Source of the DNA: Haloechinothrix sp033042135
Lineage (GTDB): Bacteria > Actinomycetota > Actinomycetes > Mycobacteriales > Pseudonocardiaceae
Direction: 5' to 3'
Assembly: GCF_033042135.1 (NCBI RefSeq)
Contig: NZ_WBXM01000013.1
Span: 62,001-126,000 of the forward strand
Length of the DNA stretch: 64,000 nt
A program made the position numbers and the translations under genes. The notes beneath the pieces are model-generated. The model ran no database searches and was not told the DNA's origin. It saw nothing but the letters and a program-made list of their open reading frames with translations. Shown piece after piece: positions 51,453 to 60,663 of the stretch (its first letter is position 1; every line of letters begins with the position of its first letter).

Positions 51453-52828
51453 GTGCACCTGACCCGGAAGCCGACAACCCCGGTGTCGATCAGCACACCG
51501 ACACGGCACACGACTCGCGGCCGGACGACGCGGGCGGGTCGCTGTCGGCTCCCGGTGCGACCGCGGGCGTCGGAAGCCGCGGAGCCGAAGAGGACGGTGG
51601 GTTCCGCCCGGTCGACGAGCAGCTACGCCGGGTACTCGACGCCGCCGTGCGACCGAGCCCGGTGCGGGCGGCCATTTCGGAGTCCCAGGGGTTGCTGTGT
51701 GCCGAGGAAGTGATCGCCGAGACCGCCCTGCCCTCATTCGACCAGGCGGAGGTGGACGGGTTCGCGATACGCAGCGTGGATGTGCGCACGGCTTCCGAGT
51801 CCGAGCCGGTCGAGCTCCCCGTGGTGGGTGAGATCCCGGCCGGTTCCCAGCAGCCGCGTCGGTTGCAGCCCGGCCAGGCCGTCTGGGTGGCGCCCGGCGC
51901 GCCGCTGCCGACGCTGGCCGATGCCGTGATCCCGCGTACCGAGGCCGACACCAACCCGGCCAGGCTCACCGTGACCCGCACCGTGCCGTCCGCGGCGAAC
52001 GTCCGCCGGACGGGCGAGGACGTGCAGATCGGCGATGTGGCGGTACGGGCGGGTGACATCATCGGCTCGGCGCAGGTAGGCCTGCTCGCTGCGGTAGGCC
52101 GTGCCAAGGTACTCGTCTACCCCCGGCCGAGGGTGTCGGTGATCTCGGTGGGCGACGAGCTGGTCGACATCGATCGCACGCCCAACGTCGGCCAGGTCTA
52201 CGACGTGAACTCCTACGCGCTGGCAGCGGCCGGGCGCGACGCTGGGGCCGAGGTGACCAGGATCGGGATCGCCTCGACCGACTCCGCGACGCTGCGCGAG
52301 GTCGTCGAGGGCAGGCTGCTCATGTCGGAGGTCGTGGTGATCGCCGGTGGTGCCGGAGGCAGTGCCAGCGACGATGTTCGCGCGGCGCTCGCCGACCTCG
52401 GCAAGATCGACATGACGCGGGTGGCGATGCACCCCGGTGACGGACAGGGGTTCGGTCAGCTCGGGCCCGATGCGGTGCCGACCTTCCTTCTCCCGGCCAA
52501 CCCGATGAGCGCGCTGGTTGTGTTCGAGGTGTTCATCCGGCCGCTGATCAGGGTGGCCAGGGGGTCGCGCAAGCCGCATCGCCGGGTGATCACGGCACGG
52601 CTGCTGTCGCCGGTCAGCTCGCCCCAGGGCTGGAAGGGCTACCTTCGGGGACAGCTCATGCGGGACGAGAGCAACGGAGAGTACCTGGTCCAGCCACTCG
52701 GTATCTCCGGCTCGCACCTGCTCGCCTCGCTGGCCGAGGCGAACTGCCTGATCACCGTGGGGGAGATGCAGACCGAGGTGCCCGCAGGGGACGAGGTGCA
52801 GGTGACGTTCCTCGCGCAGAACGGGTAG
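51449..52828 (+). CDS. moeA: molybdopterin molybdenumtransferase MoeA-like
   Basis: A 459-residue MoeA with an extra disordered N-terminus (about 1-50). It has the FDQAEVDGFAIRS start of the substrate-binding domain, AQPRRLQPGQAVWVAPGAPLP-type segment with VIPRTEAD, GEDVQIGDVAVRAGDIIG, and the MogA-like part VISVGDELVDI, VYDVNSYAL, VVIAGGAGGSASDD and LPANPMSALVVFEVF. It inserts molybdate into molybdopterin. The usual GGVSxG loop reads GGAGGS, a modest change. Syntenic to Rv0994. Confidence 0.9.
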   Translation: MSAPDPEADNPGVDQHTDTAHDSRPDDAGGSLSAPGATAGVGSRGAEEDGGFRPVDEQLRRVLDAAVRPSPVRAAISESQGLLCAEEVIAETALPSFDQAEVDGFAIRSVDVRTASESEPVELPVVGEIPAGSQQPRRLQPGQAVWVAPGAPLPTLADAVIPRTEADTNPARLTVTRTVPSAANVRRTGEDVQIGDVAVRAGDIIGSAQVGLLAAVGRAKVLVYPRPRVSVISVGDELVDIDRTPNVGQVYDVNSYALAAAGRDAGAEVTRIGIASTDSATLREVVEGRLLMSEVVVIAGGAGGSASDDVRAALADLGKIDMTRVAMHPGDGQGFGQLGPDAVPTFLLPANPMSALVVFEVFIRPLIRVARGSRKPHRRVITARLLSPVSSPQGWKGYLRGQLMRDESNGEYLVQPLGISGSHLLASLAEANCLITVGEMQTEVPAGDEVQVTFLAQNG

Positions 52829-52838
52829 GAATGGCGCC

Positions 52839-53516
52839 ATGTACCCGGAAGCGGGTCCGGGCGCGATCCACGGCGCCGGAGAGGAAGGCCATCCTGGCTG
52901 GCCTGCGCGCCCGGGTGCGCTGCGGGTGGGCGCCGGTGTGGTCGAACTGCGGCCCATCCGGCTTCGAGACGCAGGCCCCTGGCGCCGGATCCGGCTCGCC
53001 GACCGCGAGTACCTCCGGCCGTGGGAACCCGATGCGCCGGGGAGCTGGGAACAGCGGCACGGCCTCGGCGGCTGGCTCACGCAGTGGTGGTCGCTGCGCT
53101 CGCTGGCGCGGCAAGGTCAGTGCCTGCCGTTTGCCATCACCGTTGACGGCCGGTTCGCCGGGCAGCTCACCATCGGCAACGTGGTCCGGTCGGCATTGCG
53201 GTCGGCGTGGGTGGGGTACTGGGTGGCTTCGGCCCATGCTTCCTCCGGGGTGGCCACGGCAGCGGTCGCGCTGGCGGTGGATCATGCGTTCGGCCCGACC
53301 GCGTTGCACCGGCTGGAGGCCACCGTGCGTCCGGAGAACGCCGCGAGCATTCGCGTGCTCACGAAGGTGGGTTTCCGCAGGGAGGGGCTGCTGTTGCGGT
53401 ATCTGAGCGTGGCGGGTGCGTGGCGGGATCATTACTGCTACGCGGTCACCGTGGAGGATCTCGGGATTGGGGCGGTGGCCGATCTCATCGCGGGCGGCCG
53501 CGCTGAGCGAGCCTGA
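52839..53516 (+). CDS. RimJ/RimL-type GNAT N-acetyltransferase
   Basis: A 225-residue GNAT protein. After a 30-residue leader the fold starts at VVELRPIRLRDAGPWRRI, with WVGYWVASAHASSGVATAAVALAVDHAFGPTALHRLEATVRPENAASIRVLTKVGFRREGLLL, a typical RimJ pattern. The target is unproven; RimJ acetylates ribosomal S5 in E. coli. Syntenic to Rv0995, ten bases after moeA. Confidence 0.9.
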   Translation: MYPEAGPGAIHGAGEEGHPGWPARPGALRVGAGVVELRPIRLRDAGPWRRIRLADREYLRPWEPDAPGSWEQRHGLGGWLTQWWSLRSLARQGQCLPFAITVDGRFAGQLTIGNVVRSALRSAWVGYWVASAHASSGVATAAVALAVDHAFGPTALHRLEATVRPENAASIRVLTKVGFRREGLLLRYLSVAGAWRDHYCYAVTVEDLGIGAVADLIAGGRAERA

Positions 53517-53654
53517 GCATGACCCCGCGAGCGATTCTGGCCCGATCGGGTGAGGCATCCCGCCGGGGGATCGGCGCGCCTCCGTGGTTTCTGTGACTGC
53601 TGTGGCTACCGTGAATCGACGATCACAGTGCCGCAGTCGGGGAGGCGACGGGAG

Positions 53655-54551
53655 ATGCCGAGCTCGTTGATGATCGTCGCGCTTGCCGCGGCGTGGCTCG
53701 TCGTTCTCGTTCCTATGATCGCGCGGAAGCGCCAGGAGATCTCGCGTACCGGTGAGGACGAGCTGGCAGCTCGTGTCGTGCGGAGCGGGAGCGTGCGCAC
53801 CGATGACCGGGAGGAGAGCAGGATGCCCGAACCCGCGGAGCGAACCAACCGCAGCGACTACCACGACGGCAGCGACGTCGAGCGGGATGCGGACCGCGAA
53901 CCGGACGTCGACCACGACCGGAACGACAGGGCAGGCAGGAACGACAGGGACGGCGCGTCGGGGCGGCTCGCCCGGCAGCGTGACGTCGGTGAGGTCGAGC
54001 AGGAGAACGAGCCCTCGCGAGGGGCCTCCCGGCACCGGCCGGGACGTGGGGGCTTCGACCCCGAAGCCGCGGAGCTCGCGGCGCGGGCCAAGTACGCGGT
54101 CCGGCAGCGGATCGTGCTCACCCTGCTGGTGACCGTGTTGATCACCGCATTGCTGGCCGGTTTCGTGTACACCGGGCTGTGGTGGGCCAACGGCGCGGCG
54201 ATCGCAGGGCTCGCCGGCTACCTCGTCTACCTGCGCAGGCAGGTGCGCATCGAGAACGAGATCCGGCAGCGCAGGATGGCCAGGATGGGGACACGGCGCC
54301 CGCGTGAGCGCAACACCGAGCTCGCTTTCGGTGATGAGCCGGATCACGCCGATCACGAGCGCGATGCGGGCGAACCCGAGGGCCTGCCAGCCAGGGTGCG
54401 TTCGGCCCGACGGCCGCAGCCGGAGGTCAACCGGCAGCCGGAGATCGACCGGACGGATGCTGAGGTGCTCGACATCGACGACTCGGACCCGGACTTCCAC
54501 GAGCTCGACAAGCCCAGCTATCCTGCGTACCGCAAGGCCGTCGGCGAGTAG
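53655..54551 (+). CDS. sepX: SepX/GlpR-type divisome membrane protein
   Basis: A 298-residue protein from ATG 53655 (GGGAG upstream). N-terminal helix MPSSLMIVALAAAWLVVLVPM, a long, highly charged linker rich in Asp/Arg (about 40-135), then two close membrane helices (about 152-190, LTLLVTVLITALLAGFVYTGLWWANGAAIAGLAGYLVYL) and an acidic tail. This is the layout of actinobacterial SepX/GlpR, which stabilises FtsZ rings in Streptomyces. Rv0996 is the mycobacterial counterpart by position. Confidence 0.85.
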   Translation: MPSSLMIVALAAAWLVVLVPMIARKRQEISRTGEDELAARVVRSGSVRTDDREESRMPEPAERTNRSDYHDGSDVERDADREPDVDHDRNDRAGRNDRDGASGRLARQRDVGEVEQENEPSRGASRHRPGRGGFDPEAAELAARAKYAVRQRIVLTLLVTVLITALLAGFVYTGLWWANGAAIAGLAGYLVYLRRQVRIENEIRQRRMARMGTRRPRERNTELAFGDEPDHADHERDAGEPEGLPARVRSARRPQPEVNRQPEIDRTDAEVLDIDDSDPDFHELDKPSYPAYRKAVGE

Positions 54552-54606
54552 ACCCCCGGGGCCTCAGGCACGCACGGCGGCTTGCTATGCTCGTCGCGCG
54601 TGCAAA

Positions 54607-54682
54607 GGGGCTGTAGCGCAGTTGGTAGCGCGTCTCGTTCGCATCGAGAAGGTCAGGGGTTCGATTCCCCTCAGCTCCACCA
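54607..54682 (+). tRNA. tRNA-Ala (anticodon CGC), CCA encoded
   Basis: GGGGCTG/CAGCTCC acceptor (one G-U pair), D arm GCGC/GCGC, anticodon stem TCTCG/CGAGA with loop TTCGCAT, T arm AGGGG/CCCCT with TTCGATT, then ACCA; 76 nt. Confidence 0.97.
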
Positions 54683-54705
54683 TGTGGTGTCTCAGGACAT
54701 CGCGG

Positions 54706-54748
54706 ACGGCCGAACCCATACTGTTTGGGGTTCGGCCGTTTGTGTTTG
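54706..54748 (+). terminator. intrinsic terminator after tRNA-Ala
   Basis: ACGGCCGAACCC (54706-54717) and GGGTTCGGCCGT (54728-54739) form a 12-bp perfect stem followed by TTTGTGTTTG: a classic Rho-independent terminator, unusual here for its T-rich tail. Confidence 0.85.
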
Positions 54749-54883
54749 AGGGTGGGACTTTGCGTCTGGGGCGGTGCAGCGTGGTGGGACTGGGTGGCAG
54801 CAGCGAGTTGGGGTGTGGTGGCCAGCTGCACACTGTGTGAACCGTCCCGGCTTCGGTGGAGGGTCTGATTCCCCGAGAGGATG

Positions 54884-55427
54884 ATGACCATCCCCGACGC
54901 CGCGGCTATGCGGCCGCCGGACCGGGTTCAGCGCAACTGCACCACCGCCTGGCCGAACACGTTGTGGGTGGTCGACTTCACCTACGTACCAACCTGGGCC
55001 GGGATGAGCTTCACCGCGTTGGTCACCGACGTGTACGCTCACCGAGCTTTGGTCATCTGTCACGTAGATCAATGTTGCAACGACCCCTTGAATCTCAGCA
55101 CTATCCGTCGATTCGGTTCACCGAGCACCGCGAGGTCGAGGGCATCCAGCCTTCGATTGGCTCGGTCGGGGACACCTATGACAACGCTCTGATGGAAACG
55201 ACCAACAGGCTGTACCAGGCCAAGTGCATCCGGACTACGGTCTTTCGCGACGGCCATACAAGACGATCGCCGACGTCGAGTACACCACCGTCGGCTGGGT
55301 CGACTGGTACAACCAGGTACGCCTCCACAACTCCCTTGGCATGATCAGCCCAACAGAATTCGACAACGCCCACTACACGTCCCTCAGCCCAGAGCCGCAA
55401 CCCGCAGAACAGCGGCAGAAAACCTAG
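54884..55427 (+). pseudogene. IS3-family transposase (orfB) remnant
   Basis: Fragments of an IS3-type DDE integrase in three frames: NTLWVVDFTYVPTWAGMSFTALVTDVYAHRALV (first Asp), then EGIQPSIGSVGDTYDNALMETTNRLYQAKCIR with the catalytic Glu in ALMET, then WVDWYNQVRLHNSLGMISPTEF near the end. The central Asp region is deleted and frames are shifted. OrfA and clear terminal repeats are not visible. 200 bases after tRNA-Ala. Confidence 0.88.
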
Positions 55428-55603
55428 GGCACTTCACTCTGGACGTGCGCGCCAACCGATGCGGGCTAAGTGGGGCGTGCGGGCACTCGGATGCGATCGC
55501 CGTCGCCGACGTGCTGGCGGACAAGCGGAAGCACGGCTATGATAAAGTCAAACTCGAATCGGCATCGAATTATAGCGATCGGTCGACGCGGGAGTTGGGT
55601 ACG

Positions 55604-56526
55604 ATGGCTACAGCGCAGCAGGTCAACGAGGAAACCTGCGAGGTCGTCGTCATCGGCGCGGGCATGGCGGGACTGATGGCGGCGACGACCCTCACTCGCG
55701 AGGCCGATGTCGTGGTGCTCGAGACGACGGATCGGTCTGGTGGACGCGTCGAAACGGTCCGGAAGGGTGACTACTGGATCAACGTCGGGACCCAGTTCAC
55801 CGAGGGGACCGGGCCGTTGATCGACGCTCTCCACCATCACGGTATCGAAATGGGGTCACTGGCAGGTAAGAGCGTGGGACTGTACCTCAACGGGAAGCTG
55901 GTCGACACGTCCAACCTGGTCGCCCTTATGTTCCGCACGCGGATGAGCTTCATGGACCGGGTGGGTCTGGCGAAGGTGGGTGCCCGCATCCTCGCGGCGG
56001 TCCCGTTCTTGGACTCGGACAGCAGGATCGCGAAGAAGGTGCGCGCCAAGCTCGACCGGCGCCTCGCATCGGACTTGCTCCGGGGCGTTCGCTCCGCGTT
56101 AACTCAGGACGTGGTCCGATCATGGTCGGGGCAGTGGATGGGATGTGAACCCGAAGAGACGGCCGCGAACCAGCTTGTCACGTCGATCGGGATCGCCTTG
56201 GCGGACCCGGCCACGGTGCCGAACTTCGCCCTGCCGGTCGGGGGCAATCAGTCGCTGACCGACATCCTCGCGGCCGATCTCGGCGAACGCCTTCGACTCG
56301 AATCGACCGTCCGGTCCGTGGAGCAGAGCGAAGACGGAATCGTTGTGAACTACGTCGACGGGGACAGCCCGATGCGGGTGCGCGCGCATCGCTGCCGACG
56401 CTGCGCAACCGCCTCGGATCCATCTACCTGGCCGGAGATTACCAGCTCGACATGCCTTCCCTCGCCGACGCGGCGACGTCGGGCGCGAACGCGGCGAAAG
56501 CGGTTCTTGCGAGCATGGAGCGCTGA
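55604..56526 (+). pseudogene. FAD-dependent amine-oxidase-type gene with internal deletion
   Basis: From ATG 55604 a good flavoprotein start: CEVVVIGAGMAGLMAATTL, then DRSGGRVETVRKGDYWINVGTQF (about 260 codons to 56387). The frame then fails, and a different frame from 56392 gives the FAD C-terminus LPTLRNRLGSIYLAGDYQLDMPSL to the stop at 56524-56526. The middle-to-late section between, likely over 100 residues, is missing. Relatives are amine oxidase/protoporphyrinogen-oxidase-like proteins. The break lies near the IS remnant. Confidence 0.8.
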
Positions 56527-56662
56527 TACGAGGGTCCGCTGACCGCGCGTCGTTACGTCGGTGGGTGCGTCACCAGCGTCTTGCGTGTGACAGCGAGGTG
56601 AGCGCGGGCGATTTCTGGCCAGCCCTCCGTCCAGGCCCGGCGACCCCGGCCGATGACAGTGG

Positions 56663-58468
56663 TCACTCGGGTGCTCGCGGGTCCATGAGATCGAACTGGT
56701 TGGGAAGCCCAGCGCGGTAGAGCTGCCGGTCGATCCGCTTCAACGGCTCGAACTCCGGGGGCCGGAACAGCGGAGTGACCTGGCACCGTGGCTCGCCGGA
56801 TCCGGCCGCGTCCAGGAGCGCGTTCACCGCCTGCCGCGCCGATTTGTTGGCGCCTTCCATGGTGGTGACGTTGACGTCGTTGCGCACCCAGTCGCCTGCC
56901 AGGAACAGGTTCCGGATACCCGTGGTCGAGTCGGGCCGGTCGGCCCAGGAGCCGGGGAGCTGGGTGAACAGGGGTTCGTCGTTGCGTACTCCGGGGGTGC
57001 CGGAGTCGATGATGGCTGGGTCGAGGAACCAGGAATGCAGCATGTCGTCGGTCAGTACCTCGTTGTCGCCGTCGTTGAGGTGCGCTTTGATCTGTGCCCA
57101 CGTCTCTCGGGCGATCTCGTCGGGTTCGCAGTCCTTCGCGGCTTTGCGGTTGAACATGCCGGGTGAGGTCCAGTCGGACAGGATGGTGGACAGGCAGTCT
57201 TGGACGGTGCCGTCGCCGTAGGTGGTGAAGTCGCGGTGCGAGAACTGGGCTTGGCTGATGGAGGTGACCGCCCAGCCCGAATCGACGTAATTGACGTGCC
57301 CCGGCGTGATCGGCACCTGCTCGGTGAGATAGAACATCAACCCGTTCATCCAGTCGGTGCCGAGCCTGCGTGTGCTGTCGAGCTCGGGTGCCGCCGCGAC
57401 GAGCTCCGGGGTCAGCAGCGCGGTGAAGCGCTCCACCGGCATCGCGGAGATGAACCAGTCCGCGTGCACCTGCCTGGTGCGCCCTGACCGGTGGCGCAGC
57501 GCAGCCGCGCTGATCGCGCCATCGTCGATCAGCAATCTCTCGGCGGCCCAGCCCACCTCGAAGCGCACACCAAGCGCGCGGAGGTGTTCGATCCACGGGT
57601 CGAGCCAGCGCTCACCTGTCTCGCCGTTCAGCACCCGGTCGACCGACCCCCCTTCCTCGTTGCCTCGCCCCATGGCGCTCCACGCGGTAGCTTCGCCGAC
57701 GAGGCCGATCGAGTGGGTGCTCGCCTCATCCGCCTTCATCGCGGCCAGGTTGCGGATCATGCCGTCGGCGAGGAACGCCCGGTACTCATCGGACATCCGA
57801 TCCGCTCGGACGAAGTCGCTCCACGGCAGGGAATCCCACTGGCCGAGCCTACGTTCATCCGAACTGGTCACGTAGACGAGGGCTTTCTGTGCGAAGAACG
57901 CTGCCTCGTGGGGCGGTAGGCGGAACGAGGTCTCGGCGACCGAGCGCATCGTTTCAGCAAACGACTCCGGCGTGTACGGGAACGGCCTCGGTGGCAACGG
58001 GTCGGGAAACGGGATGGTCAGGTTCGCCCGGCCGGCCCGCGCGCCGAGATAGGTCGTTGCACGAGTCAGGTTCTCCCAGCACCCGTGCCGGTTGCCGGGA
58101 AACGGGATGCGTCGCATGGTGTCGCCAAGGTCGTGGTAGAAGCCGGGGAAGAAGCGGAAGCCGTGCTCACCCGGAAGCGCTCGGCCGCCCGGTGGTGAAT
58201 CCGGCACCGGGATGCTCCGCGACTTCCCGCCCAGCGCCTTACGTTCGTACACGGTGACATCGAAGCCACGCTCAGCCAGCTCGTGCGCAGCGGTCAGCCC
58301 GGCCACGCCCGCGCCGAGGATCGCCGCATCGCGCCACTTCCCATCGTGGGCGGCTCCTGCGGTTCCCGAGCCGAGAGTCCAGGTCGTCGCAGCGGCACCC
58401 GCGGTCGAGGCGGCGCGCAGAAAGTGACGGCGGGAGTAACGCGGGGATCCCGCGGTGCTATCGGCCAT
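56663..58468 (-). CDS. Tat-exported FAD oxidoreductase, phytoene-desaturase/hydroxysqualene-dehydroxylase-like
   Basis: A 601-residue flavoprotein with a Tat signal (SRRHFLRAASTAGAAATTWTLGS, ending AGAA). The FAD loop is AAILGAGVAGLTAAHELAERGFDVTVYERK; the GG doublet region (KALGGKSRS) and the C-terminal NLFLAGDWVRNDVNVTTMEGANKSARQAVNALL close the FAD site. The fold matches carotenoid desaturases and squalene-hydroxylase-like proteins. Placement outside the cytoplasm is unusual for these. It is preceded by its likely TetR regulator, 45 bases away. Confidence 0.88.
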   Translation of the reverse strand: MADSTAGSPRYSRRHFLRAASTAGAAATTWTLGSGTAGAAHDGKWRDAAILGAGVAGLTAAHELAERGFDVTVYERKALGGKSRSIPVPDSPPGGRALPGEHGFRFFPGFYHDLGDTMRRIPFPGNRHGCWENLTRATTYLGARAGRANLTIPFPDPLPPRPFPYTPESFAETMRSVAETSFRLPPHEAAFFAQKALVYVTSSDERRLGQWDSLPWSDFVRADRMSDEYRAFLADGMIRNLAAMKADEASTHSIGLVGEATAWSAMGRGNEEGGSVDRVLNGETGERWLDPWIEHLRALGVRFEVGWAAERLLIDDGAISAAALRHRSGRTRQVHADWFISAMPVERFTALLTPELVAAAPELDSTRRLGTDWMNGLMFYLTEQVPITPGHVNYVDSGWAVTSISQAQFSHRDFTTYGDGTVQDCLSTILSDWTSPGMFNRKAAKDCEPDEIARETWAQIKAHLNDGDNEVLTDDMLHSWFLDPAIIDSGTPGVRNDEPLFTQLPGSWADRPDSTTGIRNLFLAGDWVRNDVNVTTMEGANKSARQAVNALLDAAGSGEPRCQVTPLFRPPEFEPLKRIDRQLYRAGLPNQFDLMDPRAPE

Positions 58469-58513
58469 GATCGTCCTCCAGCCCCGGCGTCACGGGAGTG
58501 CTGTGCCGCGCGG

Positions 58514-59152
58514 CTACTCGCACACCGCCGTGGCATCCGGGATGACATCGTTGATGATCGTGAGTAGCGTGCTCTCGAGAAGTACGTGTACTTGCTTGCG
58601 GGTGAGCCGACCGTGGCGCAGCCATTCCCGGGTGGTGGCCTCGGCCATGCCGCTGAATCCCCGCAACATGGCGTGGATCTCGGGGTGGTCGCGTACCGCC
58701 GGGCCGAGGCCGGTGACCTCGATGGCGCGGGCCACGGCACGGTCTCGGGCACGGTCGATGATGGCTTCCAGCTCCTCGTCACCACCGCACCCCGCGATGC
58801 CGGTCGCGGTCAGCCAGATGCTCCGGTTGCGGCTCAGCAGTTCGAGCCACCCGTCAAGGCTCTGCGCGACCCGGTCCGCCACGCTGGCGCCCGGAACATA
58901 CTCGGGAACCGGTACCGGTGGCACGTCCATCATCCGGCGCACCACATCGCGGTACAGCTCGCGCCGCGAGCCGAAGTAGTGGTTCAACAGCCCCCTGCTG
59001 ATACCCGCTGCTCGCGCTATGTCCGTATTGGACACGGCGCCGACTCCGTGTTCGCTGAATAGCCGTTGCGCGCACTGCAGTATCTGGTCACGGCGCTCGT
59101 CTGGTTCCAGCCGCGATGTCTCGGGTCCCGGGGAGGATGCAGTGTCCGCCAT
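58514..59152 (-). CDS. TetR-family repressor
   Basis: A 212-residue TetR protein. The helix-turn-helix is about residues 18-62 (RDQILQCAQRLFSEHGVGAVSNTDIARAAGISRGLLNHYFGSRRELY). The ligand domain shows the typical helical sequence with no cysteine sensor. It leads an operon with the flavoprotein and two similar dyads lie upstream; it probably represses both genes. Confidence 0.9.
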   Translation of the reverse strand: MADTASSPGPETSRLEPDERRDQILQCAQRLFSEHGVGAVSNTDIARAAGISRGLLNHYFGSRRELYRDVVRRMMDVPPVPVPEYVPGASVADRVAQSLDGWLELLSRNRSIWLTATGIAGCGGDEELEAIIDRARDRAVARAIEVTGLGPAVRDHPEIHAMLRGFSGMAEATTREWLRHGRLTRKQVHVLLESTLLTIINDVIPDATAVCE

Positions 59153-59172
59153 ATCGCCCCCACCGGCGCCGC

Positions 59173-59230
59173 GTTGTCACAGTGTCAACCGATATCGGCG
59201 AACGTACAGCGATAGTTGTCTAACTGTCAA
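59173..59230. promoter_or_regulatory. two TetR-type operator copies with promoter elements
   Basis: GTTGTCACAGTGTCAAC (59173-59189, near-palindrome with GTTG-x-CAC-x-GTG-x-CAAC) and GTTGTCTAACTGTCAA (59215-59230) share GTTGTCnnAnTGTCAA. Both contain TTGACA on the minus strand. The first lies 20 bases upstream of the TetR start. The rest of the 59153-59463 gap shows no gene. Confidence 0.6.
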
Positions 59231-59463
59231 TAGCAGGGTCCCATGTGATGCTGCCCCTGGTCGCCATGTCCGCCGGTGTGCTTGCAGGCGCGCTCGCCTA
59301 CTGCCGTACATGCCATCGATGCCCGGCTCGCAGTAGCGCTCGCAACGTCCTCGCTGATGCCACGCAGGAGCACACCTGTTCGGTGGTGGCCCGACGATGT
59401 GCTGCTCGCGTTGTCGTGGGCGCCACGCCGATCTCCGGCACGGGAACCGAGTGCGCGTCGTGG

Positions 59464-60663
59464 TCAATGACCCGTTCGGAGATCGCTACCTGTGCGGGCT
59501 ACAACTGACGCTACCGGTGCAGCGGCCTCCTGGTGGCTGAACCGGGGAACAGCGGTGTGTCGTGACCTGCCGGGCAGGGCGCTCATCACCGCACGCTCCA
59601 CCCGCCGCAGTGCCATAGTCGGGGCGAACACCAGGTCGCCGGCGATGACCGCGAGCGAGAAGAACGGCAACCCGAGCAGTATCGCGATCCCGAGGTGCTC
59701 GGCGATGAGCAACACCAGGACGACGTTCTTGACGCGCCGGTTGATCAGTGTGAACGGGAACGCGACCTGTAGCAGCACCGTGCCGTAGGTGAGGGCGAGG
59801 ATGAGCACGGCATGGCTCGCCAACAGGCCGGAGAGCGCGGGCCACGGGTTGAACGCATCGACCTGCAACGGGTAGTAGACGGCCGTGCCGTCCTGCCACC
59901 GAGTGCCTTGCACCTTGTACCAGCCAGCCGTGGCGTACAGCAGGCACATCTGCATCATGATGACGAGCAGCGCGCCGTTGTGCACGAGGTTGCCACTCAT
60001 CGCGAGCACGGTGCGCAACTCCCCCTGCCCGCGCCGCTGTGCCCACCACCACGGTACGTAGATGAGCCAGAGAATCCACAAGATGACCATCCATACCGTA
60101 CCGAGGTGACCGAGGAGGGTGACACTCGCCAGGACCAGGCCGAGTACGCACCACAAGACGACACCGGTCACATCGGCGCCGTCAACGTTGCGATCGCGCC
60201 GCCGAGCGTCCAGCGCCCACACCTGGTTGCACCTGCTGGCTACCAGGTAGATCGACATGAGGTGGATCAGGTTGTTTCCGCCGTCTCCCACAACAGGGTT
60301 CCTGTTGTGTACGGATAGGACGGCGAGCATGAACAGCACCGCCACGGCGCGCACTCGCCAACCGAGCACCATCGCTACGCTGGCGGCGATTGCGAAAAGG
60401 TAGCCCAGTTCGAACCATAGCGGGTTGTCCGACCACACCAGGATTGTGAACGAGTCGGTTGCCTCGACACGAGCTTTCGCCAGATCATGGTGGAACGCGC
60501 CGTCGGGGCCGTACAGTTCGTGCCTGTTCGGCCACTCCCGGAGTAGCAGCAGCAGGAATGTGGCGGCAATGCCGATTCGGAGGGTCGCTGTCTGGTACGG
60601 GCCTAGAGCATTGCTTGTGATCCGGTTGGCCACGGCAAGCGGTGACGGGGGGCGATCGTTCAT
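59464..60663 (-). CDS. HTTM-domain membrane protein (gamma-carboxylase-like fold)
   Basis: A 399-residue polytopic protein from ATG 60663, overlapping the DUF5819 stop (ATGA). About ten hydrophobic segments; HTTM signatures are RIGIAATFLLLLLREWPNRHELYGPDG, VHNRNPVVGDGGNNLIHLMSIYL and ATAGWYKVQGTRWQDGTAVYYPLQ. HTTM is the membrane half of vitamin-K-dependent gamma-carboxylase; bacterial copies are of unknown function. Always coupled here with DUF5819. Confidence 0.88.
   Translation of the reverse strand: MNDRPPSPLAVANRITSNALGPYQTATLRIGIAATFLLLLLREWPNRHELYGPDGAFHHDLAKARVEATDSFTILVWSDNPLWFELGYLFAIAASVAMVLGWRVRAVAVLFMLAVLSVHNRNPVVGDGGNNLIHLMSIYLVASRCNQVWALDARRRDRNVDGADVTGVVLWCVLGLVLASVTLLGHLGTVWMVILWILWLIYVPWWWAQRRGQGELRTVLAMSGNLVHNGALLVIMMQMCLLYATAGWYKVQGTRWQDGTAVYYPLQVDAFNPWPALSGLLASHAVLILALTYGTVLLQVAFPFTLINRRVKNVVLVLLIAEHLGIAILLGLPFFSLAVIAGDLVFAPTMALRRVERAVMSALPGRSRHTAVPRFSHQEAAAPVASVVARTGSDLRTGH

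Noticed and set aside
59245..59508. Plus-strand frame between the TetR and HTTM genes
   Set aside because: Cys/Arg-rich product without ribosome site or family similarity; it crosses the end of the HTTM gene.
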